Positions 29,013-39,803 are shown, numbered from the stretch's first letter. The stretch: 64,000 nt of DNA from Saccharopolyspora_D taberi (GCF_039534165.1 NZ_BAAAUX010000005.1:1-64000), one strand, 5' to 3'. The notes: a model not told the origin generated them from the letters alone. Translations and numbers: made by a program.

Positions 29013-30317
29013 GTGATCGAGGACCGTGAACCGATCAGGGTCGCGCTGCTGGGCTGCGGCACGGTCGGTACCGAGGTGCTGCGTCTGCTTCAGGACCAGC
29101 CGGAGGAGTTCGCGGCGCGGGCCGGGGCGCCGGTGCAGGTCACCGGGGTCGCCGTCCGCCGCCCGCACAAGCACCCCGCGGTGCCCGAGCACCTGCTCAC
29201 CACCGACGCCCAGGCGCTGGTGGAGGGCGACGTCGACGTCGTGGTGGAGCTGATCGGCGGCATCGAGCCCGCCCGCTCGCTGCTGCTGACCGCGCTGAAG
29301 TCGGGCAAGTCGGTGGTGACGGCGAACAAGGCGCTGCTGGCCGAGCACGGCTCGGAGCTCTACTCCGCGGCCGACGCCGCCGGGGCCGACATCTACTTCG
29401 AGGCCGCGGTCGCCGGGGCGATCCCGCTGCTGCGCCCGCTGCGCGAGTCGCTGGCCGGCGACCGGATCAACCGCGTGATGGGCATCGTCAACGGCACCAC
29501 GAACTACATCCTGTCCGCGATGGACAGCACCGGCGCCGGCTACTCCGAGACGCTGGACGAGGCGGGCCGCCTCGGTTACGCCGAGGCCGACCCGACCGCC
29601 GACGTCGACGGCTTCGACGCCGCGGCCAAGGCCGCGATCCTCGCGTCGCTGGCCTTCCACACCCGGGTCACCGCCAACGACGTGCACCGCGAGGGCATCT
29701 CCGGGGTCAGCCCCGGAGACATCGCGGCGGCCAAGTCGCTGGACCGGACGGTCAAGCTGCTGGCGATCTGCGAGCGGGTGGTCGACGACGAGGGCGGCGA
29801 GTCGGTCTCGGCCCGCGTGCACCCGGCGATGATCCCGCGCAGCCACCCGCTGGCCGGGGTCGGCGGCGCCTTCAACGCGGTCTTCGTGGAGGCCGAGGCC
29901 GCCGGGCAGCTCATGTTCTACGGACAGGGGGCCGGTGGCGCCCCGACGGCCAGCGCGGTGCTCGGCGACCTCGTCGCGGTGGCCCGCAACCTGGTCGTGG
30001 CGGGCAAGGGGCCGCGCGAGTCGGCGCACGCGCAGCTGTCGGTGCGGCCGATGGGCGACACCCCGACCCGCTACCACATCAGCCTCGACGTGGCCGACAA
30101 GCCGGGCGTGCTCTCGCAGGTCGCGGCCACGTTCAACGAGCACGATGTGAGCATTTCCGTGGTCCGCCAGCAGGGCAGGGGAGACGAGGCGAGCCTCGTC
30201 GTGGTCACCCACACCGCGCCCGACGCGGCATTGAGGTCCACAGTGGACAAGATCGCGCAGCTCCCGGTGGTGCGCGAGGTGGTCAGCGTGATGCGCGTGG
30301 AAGGTGAACCGTCGTGA
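29013..30317 (+). CDS. hom: Homoserine dehydrogenase
   Basis: A 434-residue protein. The N-terminal NAD(P) site is VALLGCGTVGTEVL (about 10-23), the catalytic region includes GIVNGTTNYIL and DPTADVDGFDAAAK, and a C-terminal ACT domain (about 350-430) for feedback control begins HISLDVADKPGVLSQ. It reduces aspartate semialdehyde to homoserine. GTG 29013 directly follows the lysA stop, and its end overlaps thrC by 4 bases. Confidence 0.95.
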   Translation: MIEDREPIRVALLGCGTVGTEVLRLLQDQPEEFAARAGAPVQVTGVAVRRPHKHPAVPEHLLTTDAQALVEGDVDVVVELIGGIEPARSLLLTALKSGKSVVTANKALLAEHGSELYSAADAAGADIYFEAAVAGAIPLLRPLRESLAGDRINRVMGIVNGTTNYILSAMDSTGAGYSETLDEAGRLGYAEADPTADVDGFDAAAKAAILASLAFHTRVTANDVHREGISGVSPGDIAAAKSLDRTVKLLAICERVVDDEGGESVSARVHPAMIPRSHPLAGVGGAFNAVFVEAEAAGQLMFYGQGAGGAPTASAVLGDLVAVARNLVVAGKGPRESAHAQLSVRPMGDTPTRYHISLDVADKPGVLSQVAATFNEHDVSISVVRQQGRGDEASLVVVTHTAPDAALRSTVDKIAQLPVVREVVSVMRVEGEPS

Positions 30318-31393
30318 CTTCGAACATCCAGAGCGCCCGGGCCGGGTGGCCCGGCCTGATCGAGGCGTACCGGGACCGCGTCCCGGTACCGGACGGCGCG
30401 CGGATCGTGACCCTCCAAGAGGGCAACACCCCGCTGGTGGAGGCGCACCACCTCTCCGAGCTCACCGGCTGCCGGGTGTACCTCAAGGTGGAGGGCGCCA
30501 ACCCGACCGGCTCCTTCAAGGACCGCGGCATGACCGTGGCGATCACGCACGCGCTCGCCCAGGGCAGCAAGGCCGTCATCTGCGCGTCCACCGGCAACAC
30601 CTCGGCATCGGCCGCCGCCTACGCCTCGCGCGCCGGGCTGACCTCGGCCGTGGTGGTGCCGCAGGGCAAGATCGCGATGGGCAAGCTCGCCCAGGCCGTG
30701 GTGCACGGTGCGAAGATCCTCCAGGTCCAGGGCAACTTCGACGACTGCCTCGAACTCGCCCGCAAGACCGCCGCCGAGCACCCGGTCACCCTGGTCAACT
30801 CGGTCAACCCGGTCCGGCTGGAGGGCCAGAAGACCGCGGCCTTCGAGATCTGCGACGTCCTCGGCCGAGCCCCGGACGTGCACTGCCTGCCCGTCGGCAA
30901 CGCGGGCAACATCACCGCCTACTGGAAGGGCTACGACGAGTACGCCCGCGACGGCGTCATCACCGGCACGCCCCGGATGTTCGGGTTCCAGGCCGCCGGT
31001 GCGGCGCCGCTGGTGCACGGCCAGCCGGTGGCCCAGCCGGAGACCGTCGCGACCGCGATCCGGGTCGGCAGCCCGGCGTCCTGGCACGGCGCGGTCGCCG
31101 CGAAGGACGCCTCCGGCGGCCTGTTCGCCGCGGTCAGCGACGAGCAGATCCTGTCCGCCTACCGGCTGCTGGCCTCCCGCGAGGGCGTTTTCGTCGAACC
31201 GGCTTCGGCTTCCAGCGTCGCCGGTCTGCTCGCGACCACCGGCGACGGCAGCCTCCCGGCTGGTTCCACGGTCGTGTGCACGGTGACCGGGCACGGGCTC
31301 AAGGACCCCGACACCGCCCTGTCGGGCATGGTCGAGGTCGAGCCGCTGCCGGTCGACCCGGGAGCCGTGGCCACCGCGCTGGAACTGGCGTGA
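30314..31393 (+). CDS. thrC: Threonine synthase
   Basis: A 359-residue fold-type II PLP enzyme. The PLP Lys is in NPTGSFKDRGM (about Lys69), a phosphate-binding PVGNAGNITAYW loop is near the centre, and the C terminus has VVCTVTGHGLKDPD. It converts O-phosphohomoserine to threonine. GTG start inside the end of hom (GTGA); the stop overlaps thrB the same way. Confidence 0.95.
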   Translation: MTSNIQSARAGWPGLIEAYRDRVPVPDGARIVTLQEGNTPLVEAHHLSELTGCRVYLKVEGANPTGSFKDRGMTVAITHALAQGSKAVICASTGNTSASAAAYASRAGLTSAVVVPQGKIAMGKLAQAVVHGAKILQVQGNFDDCLELARKTAAEHPVTLVNSVNPVRLEGQKTAAFEICDVLGRAPDVHCLPVGNAGNITAYWKGYDEYARDGVITGTPRMFGFQAAGAAPLVHGQPVAQPETVATAIRVGSPASWHGAVAAKDASGGLFAAVSDEQILSAYRLLASREGVFVEPASASSVAGLLATTGDGSLPAGSTVVCTVTGHGLKDPDTALSGMVEVEPLPVDPGAVATALELA

Positions 31394-32298
31394 GCGCGCC
31401 GTCCGCGGTCGAGGTCACGGTTCCGGCCTCGACCGCGAACCTCGGTTCGGGCTTCGACGCGCTGGGCATGGCGCTGTCGCTGTACGACACCGTGCACGCC
31501 GAGGTCGTGGACGGCCCGCCGGGCTCGGTGCGGGTCGACGTCGAGGGCTGCGGCGCCGGGGCGGTACCCGCCGACGAGCGGCACCTGGTCGCCCGGATGG
31601 CGCACCTCGCGCTGGCGGACGCCGGAGCGCGGCGGCCCGCGCTGCACCTGCGGTGCCGCAACGCGATCCCGCACTCGCGGGGCCTCGGCTCCTCGGCGGC
31701 GGCCATCGTGGCCGGTGTCGCGGCGGGCTACGCCCTGGCCGGGATCAGCCTGGCGGACAAGGAAAGCACCGACCGCGCGCTGCAACTGGCCGCGGCCGAG
31801 GAGGGCCACGCCGACAACGCCGCCGCCAGCCTGTTCGGCGGCTTCGTGATCGCCTGGAACGACGGCGGCCGGTTCGGCGCGACCTCGCTGCGCCCGCTCC
31901 CGGACGTCGTCCCGGTCGCGTTCGTGCCTGCCGTGGAGTCGGCGACCCGCACCACCCGCGGGCTGCTGCCGGAGCAGGTCCCGCATGCCGACGCGGCCTT
32001 CGCCGCGGGCCGCGCCGCGCTGCTCGTGCACGCCCTGACCGCCGACCCGTCGCTGCTGCTCGCGGCCACCGCGGACCGGCTGCACCAGGACTACCGGGAG
32101 CCCGCGTGGCCGGACACCATCGCCCTGGTGCGCCGGCTGCGCGCCGCGGGCGTGCCCGCCGCGGTCTCCGGCGCCGGGCCGACGGTGCTCGCGTTCCCGG
32201 AAGGTGGGGAAGTTCCCACCGGAATCGAGCACAACGGATTCGACCCCCTGCGGCTGCGGGTCGACGGCGAGGGCGTGCGGACCACCGTCAAGAGCTGA
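31390..32298 (+). CDS. thrB: Homoserine kinase
   Basis: A 302-residue GHMP kinase. VPASTANLGSGFDALGMALS starts the fold, IPHSRGLGSSAAAIVAG is the ATP-binding motif, and VPAAVSGAGPTVLAF is the third GHMP motif. It phosphorylates homoserine for ThrC. Last gene of the threonine row; it is followed by the long rho leader. Confidence 0.94.
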   Translation: MSAPSAVEVTVPASTANLGSGFDALGMALSLYDTVHAEVVDGPPGSVRVDVEGCGAGAVPADERHLVARMAHLALADAGARRPALHLRCRNAIPHSRGLGSSAAAIVAGVAAGYALAGISLADKESTDRALQLAAAEEGHADNAAASLFGGFVIAWNDGGRFGATSLRPLPDVVPVAFVPAVESATRTTRGLLPEQVPHADAAFAAGRAALLVHALTADPSLLLAATADRLHQDYREPAWPDTIALVRRLRAAGVPAAVSGAGPTVLAFPEGGEVPTGIEHNGFDPLRLRVDGEGVRTTVKS

Positions 32299-32445
32299 GA
32301 ACCCGCTGGTGGCGGCCCTGTGCGCGGCCGAGGTCCGCGGGATGGTACAAAGGAAGTGTCGGCACCGGGGAATCACCAGATCCGTGAGATCGCGGTGTTC
32401 GGCAAAGTGATCGACATCAGGGCGTGCCACACGCCCAGGGGGTTG

Positions 32446-32474
32446 TTGCACCTGGATGACAGGGCGTCTACCCT
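32446..32474 (+). promoter_or_regulatory. Putative rho promoter
   Basis: TTGCAC (32446-32451), 17 bases, TACCCT (32469-32474) form a good sigma-70-like promoter. It points to a transcript start near 32481 and a rho leader of nearly 700 bases. Confidence 0.55.
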
Positions 32475-33169
32475 CATGGTCAATCAGTCACCGCGCGCAG
32501 GGCGCCGGTGCCGTGTCCGGGACATCGATTCCCGGGACGCATCTCCCGCTGTGAATTGGCTCCACCCGACCCGGGGTGAAGATCAGGATTGGCGGGTACC
32601 CGACGCGGTGACCGAGGCAGGAGTTGTCAACTCAATGGGGTTCGCTTCGGACGAATCGTTCCGCGAATCGTTGCCGTTGCCGGGGTTGGGGCTCTAGGTT
32701 TCACACCGTGGCCCCCTGCGGTAGCCGAGACGCCGGATCGATCACCCGGAGCTGCTCGACCGGGTTTCAGGTGTCCCCGAACCATCAGGCGGGGTGTGCC
32801 GGGATATCCGGTGTTTGAGTCGATTGCTTCTGGAACGAGGCGGCAGCAGGGCGTGCATCGGCGAGTGTGGATCGGAGTGGATGCGTCGCACCCGTGGTCC
32901 AGCGCGGCACCACAGCACCGCTGGCCGGCGCCACGGACTGATATCGGGAAGCCGGATCCGTCAACGCTGGTATCGGACTCCGGTCGTACGAGCCGGGTAC
33001 CTCCCACCGCCCGGTGCTGCTGGTTCCCGAGCCACGGCTCGACAGCCGATCACCCTCAGTGGACAGCAGATCGGTTGCCGGTAGCACAAAACGGCCGTCC
33101 GCGATTGGAGAGCGGGCGGGCAATCCGCTGGATCGCGTAGGAGGCGCGGTCCGGTCAGGAAGGACATTC
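32475..33169 (+). other. Long rho 5' leader, no supported gene
   Basis: About 695 bases lie between the predicted promoter and the rho start. I see no convincing gene; an open frame from ATG 32476 (73 codons) has no ribosome-binding site and no likeness to known proteins. Long leaders before rho are common and are used for autoregulation by Rho. The strong AGGAAGGA just before GTG 33170 shows translation starts at the end of this leader. Confidence 0.5.
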
Positions 33170-35032
33170 GTGAGCAACACCGAACTGTTGAGCAGCGAGG
33201 CGGCCAACGGCGCCGCTCCGGCAGGCCGACAGGAAGCCGAGCAGTCGGGCGCCGGGACGACCGAGACCAACGGAACTCCGCGCCGACGCGGGGGACTCTC
33301 GGGCATGGTTCTCGCCGAGCTGCGCCAGCTCGCGGGGGAGCTGGGGATCGAGACCGGGGGCCTGCGCAAGGGCGACCTGATCGCGGCGATCAAGGAGCGC
33401 CAGGGCGGCAGCGGCACCCCGCAGCGTTCCCGCTCGACCAAGAAGTCGGCCCAGAGCTCCGCGGAGAGCGCGCCCGCCAAGGCGCACCAGCCAGCGCTCG
33501 ACGAGACCGAGGCCAAGCCGCGCGAGACCGAGCAGCCGGCGGAGCAGTCCGCCAACGGTTCCGCGCCCACCCGGGGCCGGGGCCGGGGCAGGCAGCAGGC
33601 CGCCGACGCGTCCAACGACGACGAGAGCCGCCGCGGCAACAACCGCCGCCGCCGTTCCTCCGGCCGTGCCACCGGCCAGCAGGAGGAGGGCCCGGAGCGG
33701 TCCGAGCGCGCGGAGCGCGGCGAGCGCCAGGAGCGCGGGCAGAACGCTCGGCAACAGCAGCAGCAGGACAACCGCCAGCAGGACGAGGGCGACGAGGACG
33801 GCGGGCGCCGCCGGGGCCGCCGGTTCCGGGACCGCCGCCGCAACCGCGGTCGCGGCGAGGGCGGCGGCAGCGAGCCGGAGGTCCGCGAGGACGACGTGCT
33901 GCTGCCGGTCGCGGGCATCCTCGACGTGCTGGAGAACTACGCCTTCGTGCGCACCTCCGGCTACCTCGCGGGCCCGAACGACGTCTACGTCTCGCTCTCG
34001 CTGGTCCGCAAGTACGGGCTGCGCCGCGGTGACGCGATCAAGGGCGTCATCCGGCAGCCGCGGGAGGGCGAGCAGCAGCGGCAGAAGTTCAACCCGCTGG
34101 TGCGGGTCGACGCCATCAACGGCCTGGAGCCGGACGCGGCCAAGGGCCGTCCGGAGTTCCACAAGCTGACCCCGCTCTACCCCAACGAGCGGCTGCGGCT
34201 GGAGACCGAGCCGCAGAACCTGACCGGCCGGATCATCGACCTGGTGATGCCCGTCGGCAAGGGGCAGCGGGCGCTCATCGTCTCCCCGCCCAAGGCGGGC
34301 AAGACGATGGTGCTGCAGGCGATCGCCAACGCGATCACCGCGAACAACCCCGAGTGCCACCTCATGGTCGTCCTCGCCGACGAGCGGCCGGAAGAGGTCA
34401 CCGACATGCAGCGCTCGGTCAAGGGCGAGGTCATCGCCTCCACCTTCGACCGCCCGCCGTCGGACCACACCACCGTCGCCGAGCTGTCCATCGAGCGGGC
34501 CAAGCGCCTGGTCGAGATGGGACACGACGTGGTCGTCCTGCTCGACTCGATCACGCGTCTGGGCCGCGCCTACAACCTGGCGGCGCCGGCCTCCGGCCGG
34601 ATCCTGTCCGGTGGTGTCGACTCGACCGCGCTGTACCCGCCGAAGCGGTTCCTGGGCGCGGCGCGCAACATCGAGAACGGCGGCTCGCTGACGATCTTCG
34701 CCACGGCGCTGGTGGAGACCGGGTCCACCATGGACACGGTCATCTTCGAGGAGTTCAAGGGCACCGGCAACGCCGAGCTCAAGCTGGACCGCAAGCTCGC
34801 CGACAAGCGGCTGTTCCCCGCGGTCGATGTGGACGCCTCCAGCACCCGCAAGGACGAGATCCTGCTGTCGCCGGACGAGTTGGCCGTGACGCACAAGCTG
34901 CGCCGCGTGCTGGCCGCGCTCGACGCCCAGCAGGCGCTGGAACTGCTGCAGGACCGGCTGCGCAAGTCGCGCACCAACATCGAGTTCCTGATGCAGGTGG
35001 CCAAGACCACCCCCGGCAAGGACGAGGACTGA
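33170..35032 (+). CDS. rho: Transcription termination factor Rho
   Basis: A 620-residue hexameric RNA helicase. An N-terminal SAP-like segment (GMVLAELRQLAGELGIETGG) is followed by a long Arg/Gly/Glu/Gln-rich insertion (about 85-235, RRGRRFRDRRRNRGRGEGGG) typical of actinobacterial Rho, then the RNA-binding domain (ILDVLENYAFVRTSGYLAGP) and the ATPase with Walker A SPPKAGKTMVLQ (about 371-382), VVLADERPEEVTDM and VVLLDSITRLGRAYN. The GTG start is fixed by AGGAAGGA. Confidence 0.95.
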   Translation: MSNTELLSSEAANGAAPAGRQEAEQSGAGTTETNGTPRRRGGLSGMVLAELRQLAGELGIETGGLRKGDLIAAIKERQGGSGTPQRSRSTKKSAQSSAESAPAKAHQPALDETEAKPRETEQPAEQSANGSAPTRGRGRGRQQAADASNDDESRRGNNRRRRSSGRATGQQEEGPERSERAERGERQERGQNARQQQQQDNRQQDEGDEDGGRRRGRRFRDRRRNRGRGEGGGSEPEVREDDVLLPVAGILDVLENYAFVRTSGYLAGPNDVYVSLSLVRKYGLRRGDAIKGVIRQPREGEQQRQKFNPLVRVDAINGLEPDAAKGRPEFHKLTPLYPNERLRLETEPQNLTGRIIDLVMPVGKGQRALIVSPPKAGKTMVLQAIANAITANNPECHLMVVLADERPEEVTDMQRSVKGEVIASTFDRPPSDHTTVAELSIERAKRLVEMGHDVVVLLDSITRLGRAYNLAAPASGRILSGGVDSTALYPPKRFLGAARNIENGGSLTIFATALVETGSTMDTVIFEEFKGTGNAELKLDRKLADKRLFPAVDVDASSTRKDEILLSPDELAVTHKLRRVLAALDAQQALELLQDRLRKSRTNIEFLMQVAKTTPGKDED

Positions 35033-35050
35033 GCGTCCGGCCGGACATCG

Positions 35051-35087
35051 CCGAGGGCCCGCACCGCCAGCCGGTGCGGGCCCTCGG
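35051..35087 (+). terminator. 16-bp terminator hairpin after rho
   Basis: CCGAGGGCCCGCACCG (35051-35066) pairs with 35072-35087 around a 5-nt loop, followed by CTGTTTC. It is 19 bases past the rho stop and also faces the end of the convergent minus-strand gene. Confidence 0.8.
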
Positions 35088-35092
35088 CTGTT

Positions 35093-35488
35093 TCAGGAGC
35101 ACGAGGTCCGGCGGGCCGAACCGCGGACGAGGACGACGGTGAGCAACGCGATGGCGACCGGGCCCACGGCGAGCGCGAGCACCACCGGAAGGCGCAGCGC
35201 GTCCACGGGGAGTCCCGCGGCGAGTACGGCCAGCGGGTAACCGGCCCGCAGCAACCGCCGCTGGAGGCGGGAGCGCCACTGCACCTGCCCGCTGCCTGCG
35301 AAGGTCACCGCCGCGGTGAAGCCGAACAGCAGCGGGGCCGACACCGACAGCTCGCCGTCCAGCATCGGGACGGCGCTGATCAGCAGCTCCAGCATCGCGG
35401 CGATCCCGATCGCACTGCCCACGCAGAGCAGCGGCAGGGCGATCCACGCCTTGACCGTCATCCCGCCGAGGGCCGAGCACAGCATCAC
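35093..35488 (-). CDS. Small integral membrane protein
   Basis: Up to 131 residues with four hydrophobic segments (WIALPLLCVGSAIGIAAMLE, PLLFGFTAAVTFAGS, YPLAVLAAGLPVDAL, VVLALAVGPVAIALLTVVLV). The start is uncertain: MMLCSALGG at the first codons lacks a ribosome-binding site, and ATG 35461 (MTVKAWIALP) is also possible. Sits between rho and rpmE on the opposite strand. No family recognised. Confidence 0.55.
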   Translation of the reverse strand: MMLCSALGGMTVKAWIALPLLCVGSAIGIAAMLELLISAVPMLDGELSVSAPLLFGFTAAVTFAGSGQVQWRSRLQRRLLRAGYPLAVLAAGLPVDALRLPVVLALAVGPVAIALLTVVLVRGSARRTSCS

Positions 35489-35622
35489 CCGTAGAGGATG
35501 CTTCGGCGGCGGCCCGGACGCAGCAGTGCGCGGAGCCCGCTCGGCGGGCGGTGCGATTCCCGCGCCGGGCGGTGGCCGGGACGGGCCGAACGGCGCAGGA
35601 ATATCCGGGTGGGCACCCTGCG

Positions 35623-35653
35623 TTGCAGGTCAGCAGCCTTCGTCTGGCAGAAT
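35623..35653 (+). promoter_or_regulatory. Putative rpmE promoter
   Basis: TTGCAG (35623-35628) and CAGAAT (35648-35653) within CTGGCAGAATG resemble an actinobacterial ribosomal-protein promoter, with a rather long 19-base spacer. The rpmE start is about 90 bases further on. Confidence 0.35.
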
Positions 35654-35744
35654 GCAAGGTTGGTTCCGGCACCGGTTCACCGCATGCCATCGACATCGTT
35701 CAGGCGGCGTGCGGACCCGGCGGCCACACAGAGAGGACAGAGGC

Positions 35745-35957
35745 GTGAAGACTGGCATCCACCCCGAATACGTGCAGACCCAGGTGACCTGCGGCTGCGG
35801 CAACACCTTCACCACCCGCAGCACCCGCAGCAGCGGCAACATCACGGTCGAGATCTGCTCGAACTGCCACCCGTTCTACACCGGCAAGCAGAAGATCCTG
35901 GACACCGGTGGCCGGGTCGCCCGCTTCGAGGCCCGCTACGGCCGCCGCAAGAAGTAG
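35745..35957 (+). CDS. rpmE: 50S ribosomal protein L31, zinc-binding type
   Basis: A 70-residue protein from GTG 35745. It begins KTGIHPEYVQTQVTCGCGNT and has CGC plus CSNC, the four Cys of the zinc-containing (C+) form. The zinc-independent paralogue, if any, is elsewhere. Placed between rho and prfA, the usual order. Confidence 0.95.
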   Translation: MKTGIHPEYVQTQVTCGCGNTFTTRSTRSSGNITVEICSNCHPFYTGKQKILDTGGRVARFEARYGRRKK

Positions 35958-36063
35958 CTGAGCCGACGGCGCCCGTCACCGCGTTGCACCGCGGGGCGGG
36001 CGCCGCGTCGCGTTCACCGGGCCCGTCCCGGACCCACCCCGGACACAGTGAAGAAGGTCGCCA

Positions 36064-37137
<1,074 letters not shown>

Positions 37138-37189
37138 GCCGGATCCGCTCCGGCGAGCCGGAGCCGCGAAATTCCCTAAGCTGGCGATC

Positions 37190-38053
37190 GTGACCCGACA
37201 GTCCCTGCGCCTGGCCATCCTCGAAGCGGAACGCGCGCTGTCCGCCGCGGGTGTCGCGAGCCCGCGCACCGATGCCGAGCTGCTGGCCGCGCACCTGCTC
37301 GGGGTCGAGCGGATGAAGCTGATGATGGTGCCGCTGGTCGATCCGCCGGTGGTGGAGGCGCTGCGCGAGCTCGTGCGCAGGCGGGCGTCCCGGGTGCCGT
37401 TGCAGCACCTGACCGGCACGGCGTCGCTCGGCGGCGTCACGCTGGCCGTCGGACCCGGGGTCTTCGTGCCGCGTCCGGAGACCGAGCTGCTGCTGGCCTG
37501 GGGGCTCGGCGTGCTGGAAGGCGTCCAGAACCCGATCGTGGTCGACCTGTGCACCGGGTCCGGAGCGCTCGCGCTCGCGGTGGCCAACGCGCGTCCGGAC
37601 GCGGTCGTGCACGCGGTCGAGCTCGACCAGGCGGCGCTGCCGTGGGTCCGGCGCAACGCCGACGAGCAGGCGCGGGCGGGAGACACGCCGATCCGGCTCC
37701 ACGCGGGCGATGTCACCGATCCGACCGTCCTGATGGACCTCGACGGCACCGTCGACCTGGTGCTCTGCAACCCCCCGTACGTCCCGGAGGGGACCCCGGT
37801 GCCGCCGGAGGTGCGCGACCACGACCCGCACGTCGCGGTGTTCGGCGGGCGGGACGGGCTCGACGTGGTGCGGCAGGTGGTCGGCTGCGCCGCGCGGCTG
37901 CTCAGGCCGGGTGGCGGGGTCGCCATCGAGCACGACGACACCCACGGCGGATCGGTTCCGGCGCTGCTGTCGGCGCGCCGGGTCCTCACCGACGTCGAGG
38001 ACCACGCCGATCTCGCCGGACGGCCGAGGTTCGCGACCGCCCGGCGGGCGTGA
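37190..38053 (+). CDS. prmC: Release factor glutamine methyltransferase
   Basis: A 287-residue SAM-dependent enzyme that methylates the GGQ glutamine of release factors. It has the helical N-terminal substrate-binding domain, VFVPRPETELLL, the SAM loop VVDLCTGSGALALA and the catalytic NPPY in DLVLCNPPYVPEG. GTG 37190 has TAAGCT 7 bases upstream and no ribosome-binding site, so it may be read from a leaderless transcript. Confidence 0.94.
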   Translation: MTRQSLRLAILEAERALSAAGVASPRTDAELLAAHLLGVERMKLMMVPLVDPPVVEALRELVRRRASRVPLQHLTGTASLGGVTLAVGPGVFVPRPETELLLAWGLGVLEGVQNPIVVDLCTGSGALALAVANARPDAVVHAVELDQAALPWVRRNADEQARAGDTPIRLHAGDVTDPTVLMDLDGTVDLVLCNPPYVPEGTPVPPEVRDHDPHVAVFGGRDGLDVVRQVVGCAARLLRPGGGVAIEHDDTHGGSVPALLSARRVLTDVEDHADLAGRPRFATARRA

Positions 38054-38923
38054 TCAGCGGTGGGTGTTGACGAACTCGCGCAGCAGCGCGTTGAACTCGG
38101 TCGGCCGCTCGCGGCTCGGCCAGTGCCCGGCGTCGGGTAGCACCCGCAGCATCGAGCCCGCGATCGCGCCCGCCGCCTCGCGGGCGGCCGACTCCGGCAC
38201 GACGGAGTCCTTCTCCCCGTGGATGATCATGGTCGGGCACTGGACGCGGTCCAGGTGCGGCAGGTGGTTCACCCGCATCGCCCGCCGCTCCAGCGAGTCG
38301 ACCAGCCAGTCGGAGAACATCGAGCGCCTGCCGCGCGCCTCGGCGACCGCTTCGTCCACGATGGCCTCCAGGTCGGACACCGGTGCGCTGCCGGTGAACA
38401 CCCCGCGGGTCAGCACCAGCCGGGTCAGCGCCCGGCTCCAGCCCAGCGCGCGAGCGCTGAGCGGGCCGACGAAGCGGAGCTTGACCAGCAGGTAGGTGAG
38501 CAGGTGGCGCTTCAGCCGGGCCTGCACGCCCGCCGGGTCGACCAGCACCAGCCCGCGCACCCGCTGCGGGTGCCGGAGGGCGAAGCCGGTCGCGATGCTG
38601 GCGCCCGTGGACTGCCCGACCAGGACCGCGTCCGGCAGCCGCCAGGCGTCGAGCAGCCAGCGCAGGACCTCCTCGAAGGTGCGCTGGTTGGCCCGGCCGT
38701 GCCAGGGCCGGCTGCCGCCGTGACCCGGCAGGTCGGGGATGAACACGCGGTGGTCGGCGGCGAGCACCGGGATGGTCGGCCGCCAGCTGAGCAGACCGGT
38801 GTCCAGGCCGCCGCCGTGCAGCAGGACGATCGCGGGCCCGGATCCACCCGCGCGGTGGAACCGGACCCGGCCCGCGGGGAACTCGATGTGGTCGGCCTCG
38901 ACACCCTGCGGCGGGGCGGTCAT
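38054..38923 (-). CDS. Alpha/beta hydrolase
   Basis: A 289-residue protein from ATG 38923 (GAGGAG upstream). It has the oxyanion-hole HGGG in IVLLHGGGLDTGL, the nucleophile elbow as GQSTGAS (Ser), and candidate acid and His residues in HGEKDSVVP and DAGHWPSRERP. The substrate is unknown. It is convergent with prmC and divergent from tsaC, and the 229 bases to tsaC hold no gene. Confidence 0.88.
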   Translation of the reverse strand: MTAPPQGVEADHIEFPAGRVRFHRAGGSGPAIVLLHGGGLDTGLLSWRPTIPVLAADHRVFIPDLPGHGGSRPWHGRANQRTFEEVLRWLLDAWRLPDAVLVGQSTGASIATGFALRHPQRVRGLVLVDPAGVQARLKRHLLTYLLVKLRFVGPLSARALGWSRALTRLVLTRGVFTGSAPVSDLEAIVDEAVAEARGRRSMFSDWLVDSLERRAMRVNHLPHLDRVQCPTMIIHGEKDSVVPESAAREAAGAIAGSMLRVLPDAGHWPSRERPTEFNALLREFVNTHR

Positions 38924-39152
38924 GTGGTAGCTCCTCGAATGGTTCGGCGTCAGCGGCGCGTCTCCCGCGCCACGAGGTCGGACGTCGGCGGACGCGGTCG
39001 GCGTGGCGGACCGGCGGCGCCGGGCTCGGCCCGATGGACCGGGCACACCTGTTCGATCTTGGGCGGGCCCGCCGGTGTTACCCGTCGAGGGTATTCCGGT
39101 CCGGGGCGCACCACCCGGAGATGCACACCGGCAGGCGTGCCAGGATCGGTGC

Positions 39153-39803
39153 GTGAGCACCTATGACTGCAGTCGTCCGGACAGCCGGGAAACCGGTCTC
39201 GCCGCCGCCGCGAACGCGGTTCGGGCGGGCGGGCTGGTGGTGCTGCCCACCGACACCGTGTACGGCATCGGAGCGGACGCGTTCGACTCCAGCGCGGTGG
39301 CCGCGCTGCTGGCGGCCAAGGGGCGCGGCCGGGACATGCCGGTCCCGGTGCTGGTCGGGTCTTGGTCCACTGTGGACGGACTGGTGATGTCGGTCCCGCA
39401 GCAGGCCCGCGCGCTGATCGAGGCGTTCTGGCCCGGCGGGCTGTCGATCGTGCTGCCGCAGGCGCCGTCGCTGTCCTGGGACCTCGGCGACACGCGGGGC
39501 ACGGTCAACCTGCGGATGCCGCTGCACCCCGTCGCGCTCGACCTGCTGCGCGAGGTCGGCCCGATGGCGGTTTCCAGCGCGAACCGCTCCGGTCAGCCGC
39601 CCGCGTCGACCGCGGCCGAGGCCGAGGCGCAGCTGGGCGACTCGGTGTCGGTCTACCTGGAGAGCGGGCTGTCTTCGCAGGCGGCGGTGGCCTCCACGAT
39701 CGTGGACCTGACGCAGTCGCACCCGCGGGTGCTGCGCGAGGGCGCGGTCTCGCTGGACGAGCTGGCCGAGGTGCTCGGCGTCCACGTCGAGTCGCTGCGC
39801 TGA
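39153..39803 (+). CDS. tsaC: Threonylcarbamoyl-AMP synthase (TsaC/Sua5)
   Basis: A 216-residue YrdC-domain protein from GTG 39153. AGGLVVLPTDTVYGIGADAF is the N-terminal signature, and VNLRMPLHP, AVSSANRSGQPPA and the late HPRVLREGAVS are standard. It makes threonylcarbamoyl-adenylate for the t6A37 tRNA modification. The short form lacks the Sua5 C-terminal domain. Confidence 0.93.
   Translation: MSTYDCSRPDSRETGLAAAANAVRAGGLVVLPTDTVYGIGADAFDSSAVAALLAAKGRGRDMPVPVLVGSWSTVDGLVMSVPQQARALIEAFWPGGLSIVLPQAPSLSWDLGDTRGTVNLRMPLHPVALDLLREVGPMAVSSANRSGQPPASTAAEAEAQLGDSVSVYLESGLSSQAAVASTIVDLTQSHPRVLREGAVSLDELAEVLGVHVESLR

Noticed and set aside
27294..30212. Very long minus-strand frame across lysA and hom
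   Set aside because: It is an antisense frame produced by the codon bias of GC-rich genes. It shows no domain motifs, while the plus-strand genes are certain.
32476..32697. Short leader gene in the rho 5' region
   Set aside because: No ribosome-binding site, composition unlike real proteins here, and the ATG lies upstream of the predicted transcript start.
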